The translations under genes and the position numbers were made by a program. Source: Myxococcales bacterium (GTDB lineage Bacteria > Myxococcota_A > Polyangia > Palsa-1104 > SHYY01). From it: a DNA stretch of 64,000 nucleotides. Below, one piece after another: positions 35,650-44,958 of the stretch. The notes beneath the pieces were generated by a model. That model saw nothing but the letters and a program-made list of their open reading frames with translations. It was not told where the DNA came from and did not search any database. Every line of letters starts with the position of its first letter. The stretch's first letter is position 1. The stretch lies in the NCBI GenBank assembly GCA_009692555.1, contig SHYY01000008.1, positions 1-64,000 of the forward strand, written 5' to 3'.

Positions 35650-37749
35650 TCAAGGTCGATCCCAGGCCGTGACGAAGTGCAGCGCGCCGCTCGGGCGCGA
35701 GGTGCCGCTCGCCGACTCACCGATGTGGAGCGCCGGTGGCGGGGTGGCGAGGAAGGCATCCGGGCGGCCGGGGAAGATGTTCCCGTCGACGTGGAGCACT
35801 GTGTGGAGGTTCCCGGTCAGCGGCGCGGCAGCGCTCCACACGAGGTCGAAGAGGTGGGTCTTGTCCCACGCCAGCGGGCCGCTCCCGACGGTGCTGCCCG
35901 TACCGCCCAGGCCGCCGCTATCGAGCACCACCGCCTCGCCGCTCCCGCCCGCGCCGCGGCGCAGCGCCCGCCGATCGAGGCTTATCATCGGGGACGCCGC
36001 GTCGAGCAGGTAGCTGCCATCGACCAGCGCCGGATCGCCGGTGAACGAGAGCGCCACCCGGCCCACCGCGCCGCCGAGCAGCCGTCCACCCGGGTTGGCG
36101 AGCACCAGGCTCACCGCCCCCTGCGGCACGAACGAGCGCAGCGGCGACGGGTTCGGCACATACACCGATGGCACCGAGCCGATCTCCACCTGCGCGCCCC
36201 ACGCATCGAACTGCACCCGCGGCAGCGCCTGCGCGTCCTTCGGGTACTTCAGGGTGTCGATCTGCACCTGGATCGCGGCCGGCTTCTTGGCGTAGGTCTG
36301 GGTACACGACCAGCGCTGCCAGCGACGGGAGAGCGTGATCAGGCAGCGGCCGGGCTCGGCGTCGAGGCTGTCGGAGAGGGTGAGGTAGACCCGGTCGCCG
36401 TCCTTCTTGCCCTGGAGCCAGGTCGAGAAGGTGACCGTCAGGTTGCCCGCCAGATCGGTCGCCTGGTAGAGGTAGCCGTTCGCGGGGAGGTCGATGCTCT
36501 CGGCGGTGAGGTCGCCGCGCGGAGAGACCACCGCGTCGGCGGCGAGCGCCAGCCAGCCGGGTTTCCAGCGATCGAGCTGCTCGGTGGACCAGGCGTGGTT
36601 CGCGCCGTCCCCGCCGGTGAGCATGCCGAGGCGGCCGGGGTTCATCGTCGGGTCCGCCCCCGGGAGGTGGGCGAGCGCGAACTGCGCAGGCTGTCCGCCG
36701 CCTCCCGCGTAGCAGGCGACGCGCTCGCCCGGGCCGGAGTCGACCGAGATCACCGGGCAGAGGGTGCCGTCGTGCCGGTAGGTGAAGTCGGTGGCGCCGA
36801 CCGCCGCGGTGAAGGGGGGCTGGAAGGCGAGGTAGTTCGCGCGGTGCTCGGCGAGCGATAGAACGCGCTTGTGGAGCACCAGCTCGGCCAGGGAGCCGCG
36901 GAACTCGCCGCCCGCGCCACCGACGGTGAAGAGGTCGGTGTTGCCGAGGCCGCCGGCGATCGAGAGGTCACTTGGCGCGGGCAAGAGATCGCGGCCATCG
37001 ACGTACAGGGCGCTCTGGTTTTGCGCGCCCGGGCGGAACACGAAGGCGCAAAGGTGCCACGCCCCATCCGCGAGCAGGGCGGCGTCGCCCGCCACCGTCT
37101 TCGTGGCCACGCCGTCGCTGACCACCATCCGCGGCTGGCCCCCCACGCCGACGCAGGCGCGGTAGCCGCGGCCGGTCGGCTTGCCCTTGCCGAAGATCGG
37201 GTCGCAGCCGCCGCCGACCGGGGCGTACCCGGGTGGGACCTTCAACCACACCTCGACCGAGAGATCATCGCCCGCCACGTCGAGGAAGGCGGGGCCGGGC
37301 GCGGTCAGCCCCGGGCCGCGCAGCTCGATGCCGGAGCGGATGAAGGCGCTCGCCCCGGGCGGCGGGAGGTGGGTGAAGACCTGGCGCAGGTGCTTGCCTC
37401 CCGGGAGCGGCGAGAGGTCGTTCGCCCCCACCAGGTCCTTGATCGGGTCGTTCGCCTGATCGAAGCGGTAGTGTGCGAGCGTGGCGGGCGGGAGGTCCTT
37501 GAGGTAGGGTTGCGCGCGGTTCTGGAAGAGAGCGCTGGAGCGCGCATCCAGCGAAAAGAGGACCTTGGCACCTTGCGGCGCGCCGTCGGGCGAGGGCTGA
37601 AGCGCGCCATCGCCGTCCTCCCCGTCGCCTGCTCCACCGTCGGACAGCGCGGCAGCGAAGGGATCGATCCCCGCGATTTGAAAGGTGCAGCCCCCGAGTG
37701 CAACCAACGAGAGGAACCAGACGATGCAGCCTGCTATCCTCGCGCCCAC
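35650..37749 (-). CDS. Lipoprotein with LamG-like (concanavalin A-like) domain
   Basis: The 699-residue product starts at GTG 37749, with signal MGARIAGCIVWFLSLVALGGC (lipid Cys about 21). After an Asp/Gly-rich linker comes a LamG/laminin-G-like lectin fold (about 95-310) with DDLSVEVWLKVPP, WHLCAFVFRPG and GSLAELVLHKRVLSLAEHRA, all typical of that domain. The rest (about 330-699) appears beta-rich and contains paired Cys. It may bind a glycan at the cell surface. It is divergent from the O-antigen-ligase gene, 24 bases away, so both promoters overlap the opposite coding regions. Confidence 0.72.
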   Translation of the reverse strand: MGARIAGCIVWFLSLVALGGCTFQIAGIDPFAAALSDGGAGDGEDGDGALQPSPDGAPQGAKVLFSLDARSSALFQNRAQPYLKDLPPATLAHYRFDQANDPIKDLVGANDLSPLPGGKHLRQVFTHLPPPGASAFIRSGIELRGPGLTAPGPAFLDVAGDDLSVEVWLKVPPGYAPVGGGCDPIFGKGKPTGRGYRACVGVGGQPRMVVSDGVATKTVAGDAALLADGAWHLCAFVFRPGAQNQSALYVDGRDLLPAPSDLSIAGGLGNTDLFTVGGAGGEFRGSLAELVLHKRVLSLAEHRANYLAFQPPFTAAVGATDFTYRHDGTLCPVISVDSGPGERVACYAGGGGQPAQFALAHLPGADPTMNPGRLGMLTGGDGANHAWSTEQLDRWKPGWLALAADAVVSPRGDLTAESIDLPANGYLYQATDLAGNLTVTFSTWLQGKKDGDRVYLTLSDSLDAEPGRCLITLSRRWQRWSCTQTYAKKPAAIQVQIDTLKYPKDAQALPRVQFDAWGAQVEIGSVPSVYVPNPSPLRSFVPQGAVSLVLANPGGRLLGGAVGRVALSFTGDPALVDGSYLLDAASPMISLDRRALRRGAGGSGEAVVLDSGGLGGTGSTVGSGPLAWDKTHLFDLVWSAAAPLTGNLHTVLHVDGNIFPGRPDAFLATPPPALHIGESASGTSRPSGALHFVTAWDRP

Positions 37750-37773
37750 GGCCCACTATACAATGGAAATTTC

Positions 37774-40311
37774 ATGGATGATGTGAGGGGACATCGCTCC
37801 TCCGGCGCGCTCTCCGTCGCCGAAACGCTGCTCGGCGTGGCGCTGGTCTTCGCGCCGCTCGCCCTCGGTACGGTCCAGTGGTGGTCGCTCGCCACCCTCA
37901 CGATGATCTCCTGCGCGGCGGCGCTCGCGGCGGCCCTCGCCAGACCGCGTCGCCTGCCCTGGCCGATCCTGCTCGCCTTCGCGGTCACCCTGTTCGTCGG
38001 GCTCCAGGCCCTGCCGCTACCGCCTTCGCTTCACCGCCTCCTCACGCCGCGGGCGGCCGAGCTGCTCGGCGAGCGCGCGGGGTGGTGCGCCCTCTCCCTC
38101 GATCCCGCCGCCAGCGCCCGGGAGTTTGCGCGCCTGCTCGGCCTCTCGGCCGTCCTCTTCGCCACCTCCCGCGTGGTCACCAACAGCAGCTCCGCGAAGC
38201 GCCGCCTCGGCTGGGTCCTGACCGGCATGGTGATCTTCCAGTGCGTGGCGGTGGTCGGCCACAAGGCGGTCGACACCAGCGCCATCTACGGCCTCGTCAA
38301 GGTGACCCGCCCGACGCTGGTGCTCGGCACCTTCGGCAACGGCAATCACCTCGCGGCCTACCTCACCCTGGGCATCCCGATGGTCGCCGTGCAGGCGCTC
38401 CGTACCAGCAGCGTGGCGATCCGGCGCGCGCTCTGGCTGACGGTGGCGGCGGCCTGCGGGCTGGTGGTGCTCACCCTGTCGCGCTCGGGAGTGGTCGGCC
38501 TGATCGCGGCGCTGCTGGCGCTGCGACTGCTCGCCGCGCGCGGTGGGGTGTCCGCCCGTCGCTGGTGGCCGATCGCCGCGGGCGGTGGCGTGGTGCTGGC
38601 CGTGCTCGGGCTCCTCGGGTCGCTGCTCGACGGACCGCGCGCGGGGCGCCTCGCCACGCTCCTCCACCCGTGGCGGCTCCTGAGCGAGGAGAAGGTCCAG
38701 GCGTGGCGCGATGTGCCCAGATTAATTAGAGATTTTTGGACGACCGGGGTCGGGCGGGGGGCCTTCGAGGAGATCTTCCCGAGCTATCGCGTCCACTCCG
38801 ACGGGATGACCTTCACCCACGCCGAGAACGCGCCCCTCCAGGTGCTCGCCGACCTCGGGGTGATCGTCGGCGGCCTCCTCCTCGCCGGCTGGGGGATCGC
38901 GCTCTATCAGGCCGCGCGGCGGGAGGTCTCGTCGCTGCGCACGAGCGGCGTGGCGCTGCGGACCGGAGCGGTGGCGGCGCTTTGCGGCATCACGATCCAC
39001 GAGCTCGGCGACTTCAGCCTGGACGCGGTCGGCGGCGTGGGCGTGACCGCCGCGGTGCTGTGGGGCTTCGCGGTGCCGTCGGAGGGGGTGCTGGAGAGGC
39101 CCATGCGGCCGTGGGCGCCGGTGGCCTCGCTGGGCGCCCTCGCGGCCTCGGTGTTCGCCCTCTGGTTCGGCTGGACGCACGATCTCGAGCGCGCCATCGC
39201 CGCAGTGGAGGCGCGGGCCGCCTTCCCGCAGGGCGACCTCCTGGCGCTCCTCGAACCGGCCATGCTGCGCCACCCGGCGGAGCCCTGGTTTCCCTTCATG
39301 GCGGGGGTGGATCGGGTTCGCCACCGACGGCCGCAAGAGGCGCTCCGCCACCTCAATCGCGCCCTCGCCCTCGACCCGACCGCGTGGCGGCCGCACCAGG
39401 TGATCGCCGACGCGCTATGGCAGCTCGGCAAGCCCGCGCAGGCGGTCCTCGAGTTCCGCTTCGCCTACCAGGCCTCGGGTTACAACGATCGGGTCATCGG
39501 AGCGCTTTTGGCGCGCCCCGGGCTGCGCATCGAGGACCAGCTCGGGCTCTTCGCCGGCGAAGACCAGGCGCTGCTGGCGCGCCTCGCCGATTACCTCGGC
39601 CGGGCGGGGCGCGACGACGACGCGGCGGTGGCGGCGCGCCGGCTGCTCGCGCTCCGCCCGAACGATCAACCGTCCCACCGGCTGCTCGCGAAAGCCGCCC
39701 TCAAGCACGGCCGCTTCGCCGAGGTGCTCACCGAGACCGCGCTCCTGCCGCCCGACGACGAGGAGGTCCTCACCCAGCGGACCCGGGCGCTCGATCGGCT
39801 CGGCCGTGTCGCCGAGGCCGACGAGCTGCTCAAGGAGCGGCTCGGCACCCCCAAGCTGCCGCAGACGGTGCTGCTGGTTGCCGAGCGCTGGCTGGACCGC
39901 AAGGAGCCCGAGTCGGCGCTCCAGATCCTCGCCAAGATTCCGCAGAAAGGGATGGCGCCGGCGGATCTGGGCCGCCTCCACCTCCTGCGCGGACGCGCGT
40001 TCGAGCTGCAGGGCAAGACCCGCGAAGCGATCCTCGCGCAGGTGGACGCGGCCCGGATCGATCCGACCGAGGTGAACCGCCTTGGCGTGGGCGCCGCCTA
40101 CGAGCGCGCCGGGCTGCTAAGGCCCGCCTACCTCGCCTACCGCGCCCTCGCGCACTCCACGCGCACTCCGTCGGCGGAGGTGAAGGCGCGCCTCGCCCGC
40201 CTCGAGGAGCAGGTGGGCGGCTCCGGACCGTCGCTGAGCGGCGGCTCGAGCACGGGTACGCCGGTACCAGGCATCCTGGCCGAGCCGGCGGGTGGCGACG
40301 ATGACGAGTAG
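37774..40311 (+). CDS. O-antigen ligase/polymerase-like protein with C-terminal TPRs
   Basis: The 845-residue product starts at ATG 37774; the 1146-residue ORF of the track extends back through the opposite gene. The first 440 residues have about ten or more membrane helices and the Wzy_C signature region (GTFGNGNHLAAYLTLGIPM, LTLSRSGVVGLIAALLAL, FTHAENAPLQVLADLGVI). Ligases and polymerases of this family transfer or join undecaprenyl-linked glycans in the periplasm. The last 370 residues are tetratricopeptide-like repeats (EALRHLNRALALDPTAWRPH, DDDAAVAARRLLALRPNDQP) and probably periplasmic. It begins the exopolysaccharide locus and may be its polymerase. Confidence 0.82.
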   Translation: MDDVRGHRSSGALSVAETLLGVALVFAPLALGTVQWWSLATLTMISCAAALAAALARPRRLPWPILLAFAVTLFVGLQALPLPPSLHRLLTPRAAELLGERAGWCALSLDPAASAREFARLLGLSAVLFATSRVVTNSSSAKRRLGWVLTGMVIFQCVAVVGHKAVDTSAIYGLVKVTRPTLVLGTFGNGNHLAAYLTLGIPMVAVQALRTSSVAIRRALWLTVAAACGLVVLTLSRSGVVGLIAALLALRLLAARGGVSARRWWPIAAGGGVVLAVLGLLGSLLDGPRAGRLATLLHPWRLLSEEKVQAWRDVPRLIRDFWTTGVGRGAFEEIFPSYRVHSDGMTFTHAENAPLQVLADLGVIVGGLLLAGWGIALYQAARREVSSLRTSGVALRTGAVAALCGITIHELGDFSLDAVGGVGVTAAVLWGFAVPSEGVLERPMRPWAPVASLGALAASVFALWFGWTHDLERAIAAVEARAAFPQGDLLALLEPAMLRHPAEPWFPFMAGVDRVRHRRPQEALRHLNRALALDPTAWRPHQVIADALWQLGKPAQAVLEFRFAYQASGYNDRVIGALLARPGLRIEDQLGLFAGEDQALLARLADYLGRAGRDDDAAVAARRLLALRPNDQPSHRLLAKAALKHGRFAEVLTETALLPPDDEEVLTQRTRALDRLGRVAEADELLKERLGTPKLPQTVLLVAERWLDRKEPESALQILAKIPQKGMAPADLGRLHLLRGRAFELQGKTREAILAQVDAARIDPTEVNRLGVGAAYERAGLLRPAYLAYRALAHSTRTPSAEVKARLARLEEQVGGSGPSLSGGSSTGTPVPGILAEPAGGDDDE

Positions 40312-40350
40312 GGGCGACGCGGCTGCGAGACCGACCGTTCGGAGCACCCG

Positions 40351-41604
40351 ATGCCGGCAAAAGTAGTTGACGTTGATCCCGGGGGCGTGGCCAGCTACGA
40401 ACCGGTGCACGCGCCCAACCAGCGACGAGAGCTTCGCATTCTTCACCTGACCACCGACTCGACGCGAGTGTCGGGAGCGGAGCAGCTCCTGATCGGCTTC
40501 GGCCAGCACGCGAGTCGCTTCGGATGGCGCCCCACCTTCGCCACGCTGCGCTCCGCAGGGCCGGTCAACCGCGCCTTCGCGGCGACCGGATGGCCCTCCC
40601 ATGGCCTCGGCCTGAACGGGTTGGCGGACGTGGCGCCGGTCCTCTTCCGGCTCTTCCGGCTGGTGCGCGCGCTGCGGCCTGATCTCGTCCACACCCATCT
40701 CCACCACGCCTCGGTGATCGGCGCGATGCTGCGCCCGCTGATCTCCGTCCCGCTCTTTCAGACGCGGCACTACAGCGACTACCTGGAGCGCTTCGGCACG
40801 CCCGTGCAGCGCACGCTCGACCGCTGGGCCGCCCGTCGCTGCGCTGGGATCGCTGCGGTGAGCGACGCGGCGCGCGGCCAGCTCGTCGAGAAGGAGGGCG
40901 TCGACCCGTCGCGGGTGACGGTGGTGGAGAACGGCGTCGACTGGGATCGGCTGGCCCGGCGCCAGGCTGCGCCCGGTCGCGCCACGCTCCGCCGCATCGG
41001 TGTGCCCGACGGGCCGCTGATCGCCTGCATGGCCTCGCTCCAGCTGCGAAAAGGGCACGCCACCCTGATCGACGCGCTGGCCCGGATTCGCCAGCGCGTG
41101 CCGGAGGTGCAGCTCGTCCTCCTGGGCGCGGGGCCCGAGGAGGCGGCGATCCGGCGCCAGGCCGATCTCCTCGGGCTCGCCGATCGGGTGCACCTGCTCG
41201 GCCACCGCGACGACGCGCACGACCTCTGCGCGGCGGCCGACGTCTACGCCCAGCCCTCGCTCGAGGAGGGGTTCGGGCTGGCGGTGATCGAGGCGATGGC
41301 GATGCGCTGCCCGGTGGTGGTCTCCGATGTCGGCGGGATGACCTCCACCGTCGAAGATGGAGTGAGCGGCCTCCGGGTCCCGCCCGGCGAGCCCGGGCCG
41401 CTCGGCGAGGCGATCACGGCGCTCCTCGTGCAACGCGAGAGAGCTGAGCGGGCCGGCGCGCTGGCCTCGGAGCGCGTTCGCTCCCGTTACTCCCTGACCG
41501 CGATGCTCGCGCGCTACGACGCCTGCTACCGCACCCTGCTCGGCGAGGCCATCGCCGCCCCGCCCGTCTCCGAGGAGGAGCCGCCATGCCGGATCGTCCA
41601 TTGA
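40351..41604 (+). CDS. Glycosyltransferase family 4
   Basis: The 417-residue product shows the GT-B pattern of GT4. The N-terminal half has RILHLTTDSTRVSGAEQLLI and DLVHTHLHHASVIGAML. The C-terminal half has VTVVENGVDWDRL, MASLQLRKGHATLIDAL and the nucleotide-sugar motif PSLEEGFGLAVIEAMAMRCPVV. It acts at the cytoplasmic face, adding a sugar to the lipid-linked repeat unit. The first 28 residues are variable and ATG 40351 is taken as start; a later start is possible. Sugar specificity cannot be read from sequence. Confidence 0.88.
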   Translation: MPAKVVDVDPGGVASYEPVHAPNQRRELRILHLTTDSTRVSGAEQLLIGFGQHASRFGWRPTFATLRSAGPVNRAFAATGWPSHGLGLNGLADVAPVLFRLFRLVRALRPDLVHTHLHHASVIGAMLRPLISVPLFQTRHYSDYLERFGTPVQRTLDRWAARRCAGIAAVSDAARGQLVEKEGVDPSRVTVVENGVDWDRLARRQAAPGRATLRRIGVPDGPLIACMASLQLRKGHATLIDALARIRQRVPEVQLVLLGAGPEEAAIRRQADLLGLADRVHLLGHRDDAHDLCAAADVYAQPSLEEGFGLAVIEAMAMRCPVVVSDVGGMTSTVEDGVSGLRVPPGEPGPLGEAITALLVQRERAERAGALASERVRSRYSLTAMLARYDACYRTLLGEAIAAPPVSEEEPPCRIVH

Positions 41605-41650
41605 ATCGCCCGCGCCTGAACCCGCGAGGCCGGGTTCGCCGCCACACGCC

Positions 41651-42649
41651 ATGCGCTTCGTGAACGCCCTCAAGCAGCGGGGCAAGGACGTCCTCGAGCC
41701 CTGGCCCCTCGCCAAGGCGCTGGGCTACGTCGCCCACGACGCGTGGTGGGGTCTGCGTCTCCGCGCGGGCTGGATCGAGCAGGGGGGCGTGACCGTCCAT
41801 GGCACGCTCGAGGTCGAGCAGTCGGTGGACGTGGTCGAGCTGATCCTCGACGACTACCGGCGCGCGGCGGGCTGCGAGCGCTTCACCGGACGGGTCGCCG
41901 AGATCGGCCCGGGCGACAGCGCCGGCGTCGCGTTGCTGATGCGCCACCTCGGCGCCGCGGCAGTCGATCTGATCGATCGCTTCCACAGCCGGCGCGACCC
42001 GGAGCAACAGGCGGCGATCTACCAGGCGCTGTCGCGAAAGTACGGACTCGAGGCGCTGCGCACCAAGGCGACCTGGGACGAGGACGGAATCGATGGCGTC
42101 GAGTGGCGCGTGGGGCGCTCCGCGGAGGCGTTCTTCGCCGACTGCGCGACGCGGCGCGGCCGGATCTACGATCTGGTGGTATCGCGCCACGTCATGGAGC
42201 ACCTCTACGATCCGCTCACCGGTCTGCGCGACATGCTGCGTTGCACCAAACCGGGCGGCCGCGTCGCGCACCAGGTCGGCTTCCACGACCACGGGATGTT
42301 CACGCCCCGCCACCACGCCCTGACCTTCCTCGAGATCCCCGAGGTGCTCTATCGCCACATGACCGCCAACTCGGGGCGCCCGAACCGCGTGCTCACCCAC
42401 TGGTTCCGTCGCTGCCTCGACGACCTGGTCGCCGCCGGGGCGATCGATTACACGCTCGACGTCACCCACCTCGTCGACGTCGGCCGGCTCGGCCGCGCGC
42501 AGGCGTGGGAGGAGATCGACCCGGCGCTGCGCGAGCAGGCCCTCGCATTCGTCGACCGCCACCGCGCCGCGTTCGCTCCCGAGTTCGCCGGTGTGCCGAG
42601 CCGCGACATCGCGATCACCGGGATCGCCTTCGTGGCGACCGTCCACTGA
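41651..42649 (+). CDS. SAM-dependent methyltransferase-like protein
   Basis: The 332-residue product has a class I methyltransferase core: VAEIGPGDSAGVALLMRHLGA as the SAM loop, LVVSRHVMEHLYDPLTGLRDM after the core and KPGGRVAHQVGFHDHG. It has an unusual N-terminal extension of about 70 residues and a long C-terminal helical part. It lies between a glycosyltransferase and an FkbM methyltransferase, pointing to modification of a polysaccharide unit. Target unknown. Confidence 0.75.
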   Translation: MRFVNALKQRGKDVLEPWPLAKALGYVAHDAWWGLRLRAGWIEQGGVTVHGTLEVEQSVDVVELILDDYRRAAGCERFTGRVAEIGPGDSAGVALLMRHLGAAAVDLIDRFHSRRDPEQQAAIYQALSRKYGLEALRTKATWDEDGIDGVEWRVGRSAEAFFADCATRRGRIYDLVVSRHVMEHLYDPLTGLRDMLRCTKPGGRVAHQVGFHDHGMFTPRHHALTFLEIPEVLYRHMTANSGRPNRVLTHWFRRCLDDLVAAGAIDYTLDVTHLVDVGRLGRAQAWEEIDPALREQALAFVDRHRAAFAPEFAGVPSRDIAITGIAFVATVH

Positions 42650-42669
42650 TGGCCCGCGGAGGAACCGAG

Positions 42670-43473
42670 ATGCTGAGCGAGTTGCTCGCCAAACTCCGAC
42701 AGCGCGTCCGGCGCGCCGCGACGAGCAGCCCGGCGCTGACCCCTCTGTTCGCACGCCTGCGCGGCATCCACCGTCGCACCTTGCAGGTCAAGGGGCGGCC
42801 GATCTCCTTCGTGAGCGGGCCGCGCGAGTTCACCCCACCCACCGGCGTCGACCGCGACGGGCGCTACGAGGGCCCGTTCGTCGACCGCCTCGCCGACTCG
42901 ATCGCGGCAGGCGCCGCGGCGGCGCGTGAGGGGGTGTTCTTCGACGTCGGCGGACAGGTGGGCTTCGACACGCTGCTCGCCCACACCTTCGGCGCGCGGC
43001 AGTTGCACATCTTCGAGCCCGACCCGCTCGCCCAGTTCTTCATCGAGCGCAACCTCGCGGACGTCCCGCATGTGCTCGTGCGGCGCCTCGTCGGCGATCA
43101 CGACGATCAGCACACGCTCTCGCTCGATCGCTATTGCGACGAGCGCCGCCTCGCGCCCACCCACATCAAGATGGACATCGAGGGGCACGAGGTGTTCTGC
43201 CTCCCCGGAATGCTGGGGGTGCTGGAGCGCCACCGCCCGGAGCTGTACGTCGAGTTTCACGAACGCATCATCCGCGACGAGCTCGGCCTCCCCGACGCCG
43301 ATGCGCGTGTGGCCGGCTTCTTCACCACCCTCTGCGACCTCGGCTATCGCCTCGAATACAACGGGCACCACCACGCGATGGTCACCGGCGGCACCGGTCG
43401 CTACGACGACACCTGGCTCCCCGAGCCCCCCGGCCACGTCAACTTCGCGGTGGTCGCCACACCCCGGCGCTGA
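42670..43473 (+). CDS. FkbM family methyltransferase (paralogue 1)
   Basis: The 267-residue product contains VFFDVGGQVGFDTLLAHTFG and HIFEPDPLAQFFIERNL (SAM-binding core), then THIKMDIEGHEVFCLPGM and PELYVEFHERIIRDELGL, characteristic of FkbM sugar O-methyltransferases. ATG 42670 follows GGAGG by seven bases; ATG 42649 is possible. It closely resembles the minus-strand product at 47487-48269 along its whole length, so the two arose by duplication. Both likely methylate sugars of the exopolysaccharide. Confidence 0.85.
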   Translation: MLSELLAKLRQRVRRAATSSPALTPLFARLRGIHRRTLQVKGRPISFVSGPREFTPPTGVDRDGRYEGPFVDRLADSIAAGAAAAREGVFFDVGGQVGFDTLLAHTFGARQLHIFEPDPLAQFFIERNLADVPHVLVRRLVGDHDDQHTLSLDRYCDERRLAPTHIKMDIEGHEVFCLPGMLGVLERHRPELYVEFHERIIRDELGLPDADARVAGFFTTLCDLGYRLEYNGHHHAMVTGGTGRYDDTWLPEPPGHVNFAVVATPRR

Positions 43474-43484
43474 GCAGGGGCGGT

Positions 43485-44864
43485 TCAGCTCGCCGAGGTC
43501 GCCTGCCCGCCGATGGGGACGCGGAGGCGCGCCGCCTTGGCGATCAGCGCCCGGCTGACGTTCTCGAGATTCTGGTCGGTCTTGTTGCTGAAGATCCCGG
43601 GCGAGGTGGCGAGGTAGCAGGCGTGCAGGAAGCGCAGGATCGCCTCGCGGTCGGGCGGGTTGTCGAGCGCCTGGGCGACGGCGCGGCGGAGGTCGGCGAG
43701 GTTCTCGAGGTCGGTGGTCACCCCGAAGCCGCGGTAGAATACCCGGCCGAGCACCACCACCGGCTTGCCGTAGAACAGCGACTCGAACCCGACGGTGGAG
43801 TTGATCACCACCATCGCCTCGGCGCCGCGGATCAGCGCGTGCGAATTCACCGTCGGCTCGATCAGCCGCACGTTCGGGATCCGCGCGAGCTTGATCATCA
43901 TCGGGATCGAATAGGCGTCGCGGGCGCCCACGTGCGGCTTGACGTACAGCTTCGTCCCCGACGGCAGCGCGCGCTCGGCGATGTACTCGACCAGGTTCTC
44001 CTGGCGCTGGAACTGCGGCGCGCGGAGCGTGATCGCCGAGTCGATCGCGAGGTGGAGCGGGAAGAACAGGTAGCGCTCGCCTGGCACCGGCTGCTCGTAG
44101 AAGCGCGGGTTGATGCCCCGGCGCACCACCCGCTCGACGCGCTCGTAGTACATGTGGGACAGCGAGAAGTCGATCTGCTCGTCGAGAAACAGCACCCGGG
44201 CCCACTGGAGGGCGCGCAGGAAGTTCTGCGGCCGGAGACCGAGCTTCGAGGGCGCGCAGAACATCTTCTGGTCGTTGGTCACCCGCCCGCAGAGCTCCTC
44301 GGTGAACTGCCGCTCCGCCGGTGAGAGCGCGGGCGGCCGGGCGGGCAAATCGTCCCACCCGGTCTCGAGCGTGGTCAGCGCGATCCGTCCGTGCAGCGGC
44401 GCGAAGTCCACGATCAGATTCTTCGGTCCGCCGGCCTCGGCGATCCGCGCCATGCAGCGGCGGATGATCTCGCCGCCGATGTTGTTCACGAACAGCGACA
44501 CCGTGTGCTCGGCGAGGAACGTCTCGAGGTAGCGGAAGACGTGCACCGCCCGCGTCGAGAGCTCGGCGATCGGACGCGCCCAGTACTTGTGCTCCGGGTA
44601 GACGTGATCCCCGAGCGAGCCGAGGCGGTAGCGCTTCTCGACGGCGGTCATCTCCGCCGGGCTGGCCGGCCGGCTACCCTCGAAGCCCTCGTAGAGGTAG
44701 AAGACGTGCGGGTGGGTCTTGCGGAGCGCCCGCTCCCCATCCCGGGTGAGCGCGAGCAGGCCGACCGCACAGCCGTGCTGTTCGAGCCGCGCCGCGAGGG
44801 CGTCGTAGAAGCTGATGTCCTCGGGCGAATAGAGGACGGGGATGACGAAGTCGAAGTGCATCAC
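43485..44864 (-). CDS. Capsule polysaccharide biosynthesis-type glycosyltransferase
   Basis: The 459-residue product resembles the capsule synthesis/modification family related to KpsS/KpsC (PF05159 type): KLYVKPHVGARDAYSIPMMI, LIEPTVNSHALIRGAEAMVV, INSTVGFESLFYGKPVVVLG and VFYRGFGVTTDLENL. Known members add Kdo or act on lipid-linked capsule initiation. ATG 44864 begins MMHFDFVIPVLYSPED. It converges on the FkbM gene and heads away from the flippase, which lies upstream on the same strand. Donor sugar unknown. Confidence 0.75.
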   Translation of the reverse strand: MMHFDFVIPVLYSPEDISFYDALAARLEQHGCAVGLLALTRDGERALRKTHPHVFYLYEGFEGSRPASPAEMTAVEKRYRLGSLGDHVYPEHKYWARPIAELSTRAVHVFRYLETFLAEHTVSLFVNNIGGEIIRRCMARIAEAGGPKNLIVDFAPLHGRIALTTLETGWDDLPARPPALSPAERQFTEELCGRVTNDQKMFCAPSKLGLRPQNFLRALQWARVLFLDEQIDFSLSHMYYERVERVVRRGINPRFYEQPVPGERYLFFPLHLAIDSAITLRAPQFQRQENLVEYIAERALPSGTKLYVKPHVGARDAYSIPMMIKLARIPNVRLIEPTVNSHALIRGAEAMVVINSTVGFESLFYGKPVVVLGRVFYRGFGVTTDLENLADLRRAVAQALDNPPDREAILRFLHACYLATSPGIFSNKTDQNLENVSRALIAKAARLRVPIGGQATSAS

Positions 44865-44958
44865 ATTCCGTTTCTTGCTGCTGTGTGACCGTTCGGTGGC
44901 GGAGTGTTCACGGGCGTCCGCTCTCCGTCAAGCCTCGGTTCGGGCTCCGGCGCCCGAT

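Noticed and set aside
36871-37773. N-terminal 300 residues of the 1146-residue ORF before the O-antigen-ligase-like gene
   Set aside because: They are the antisense of the LamG lipoprotein gene. The membrane protein plausibly starts at ATG 37774.
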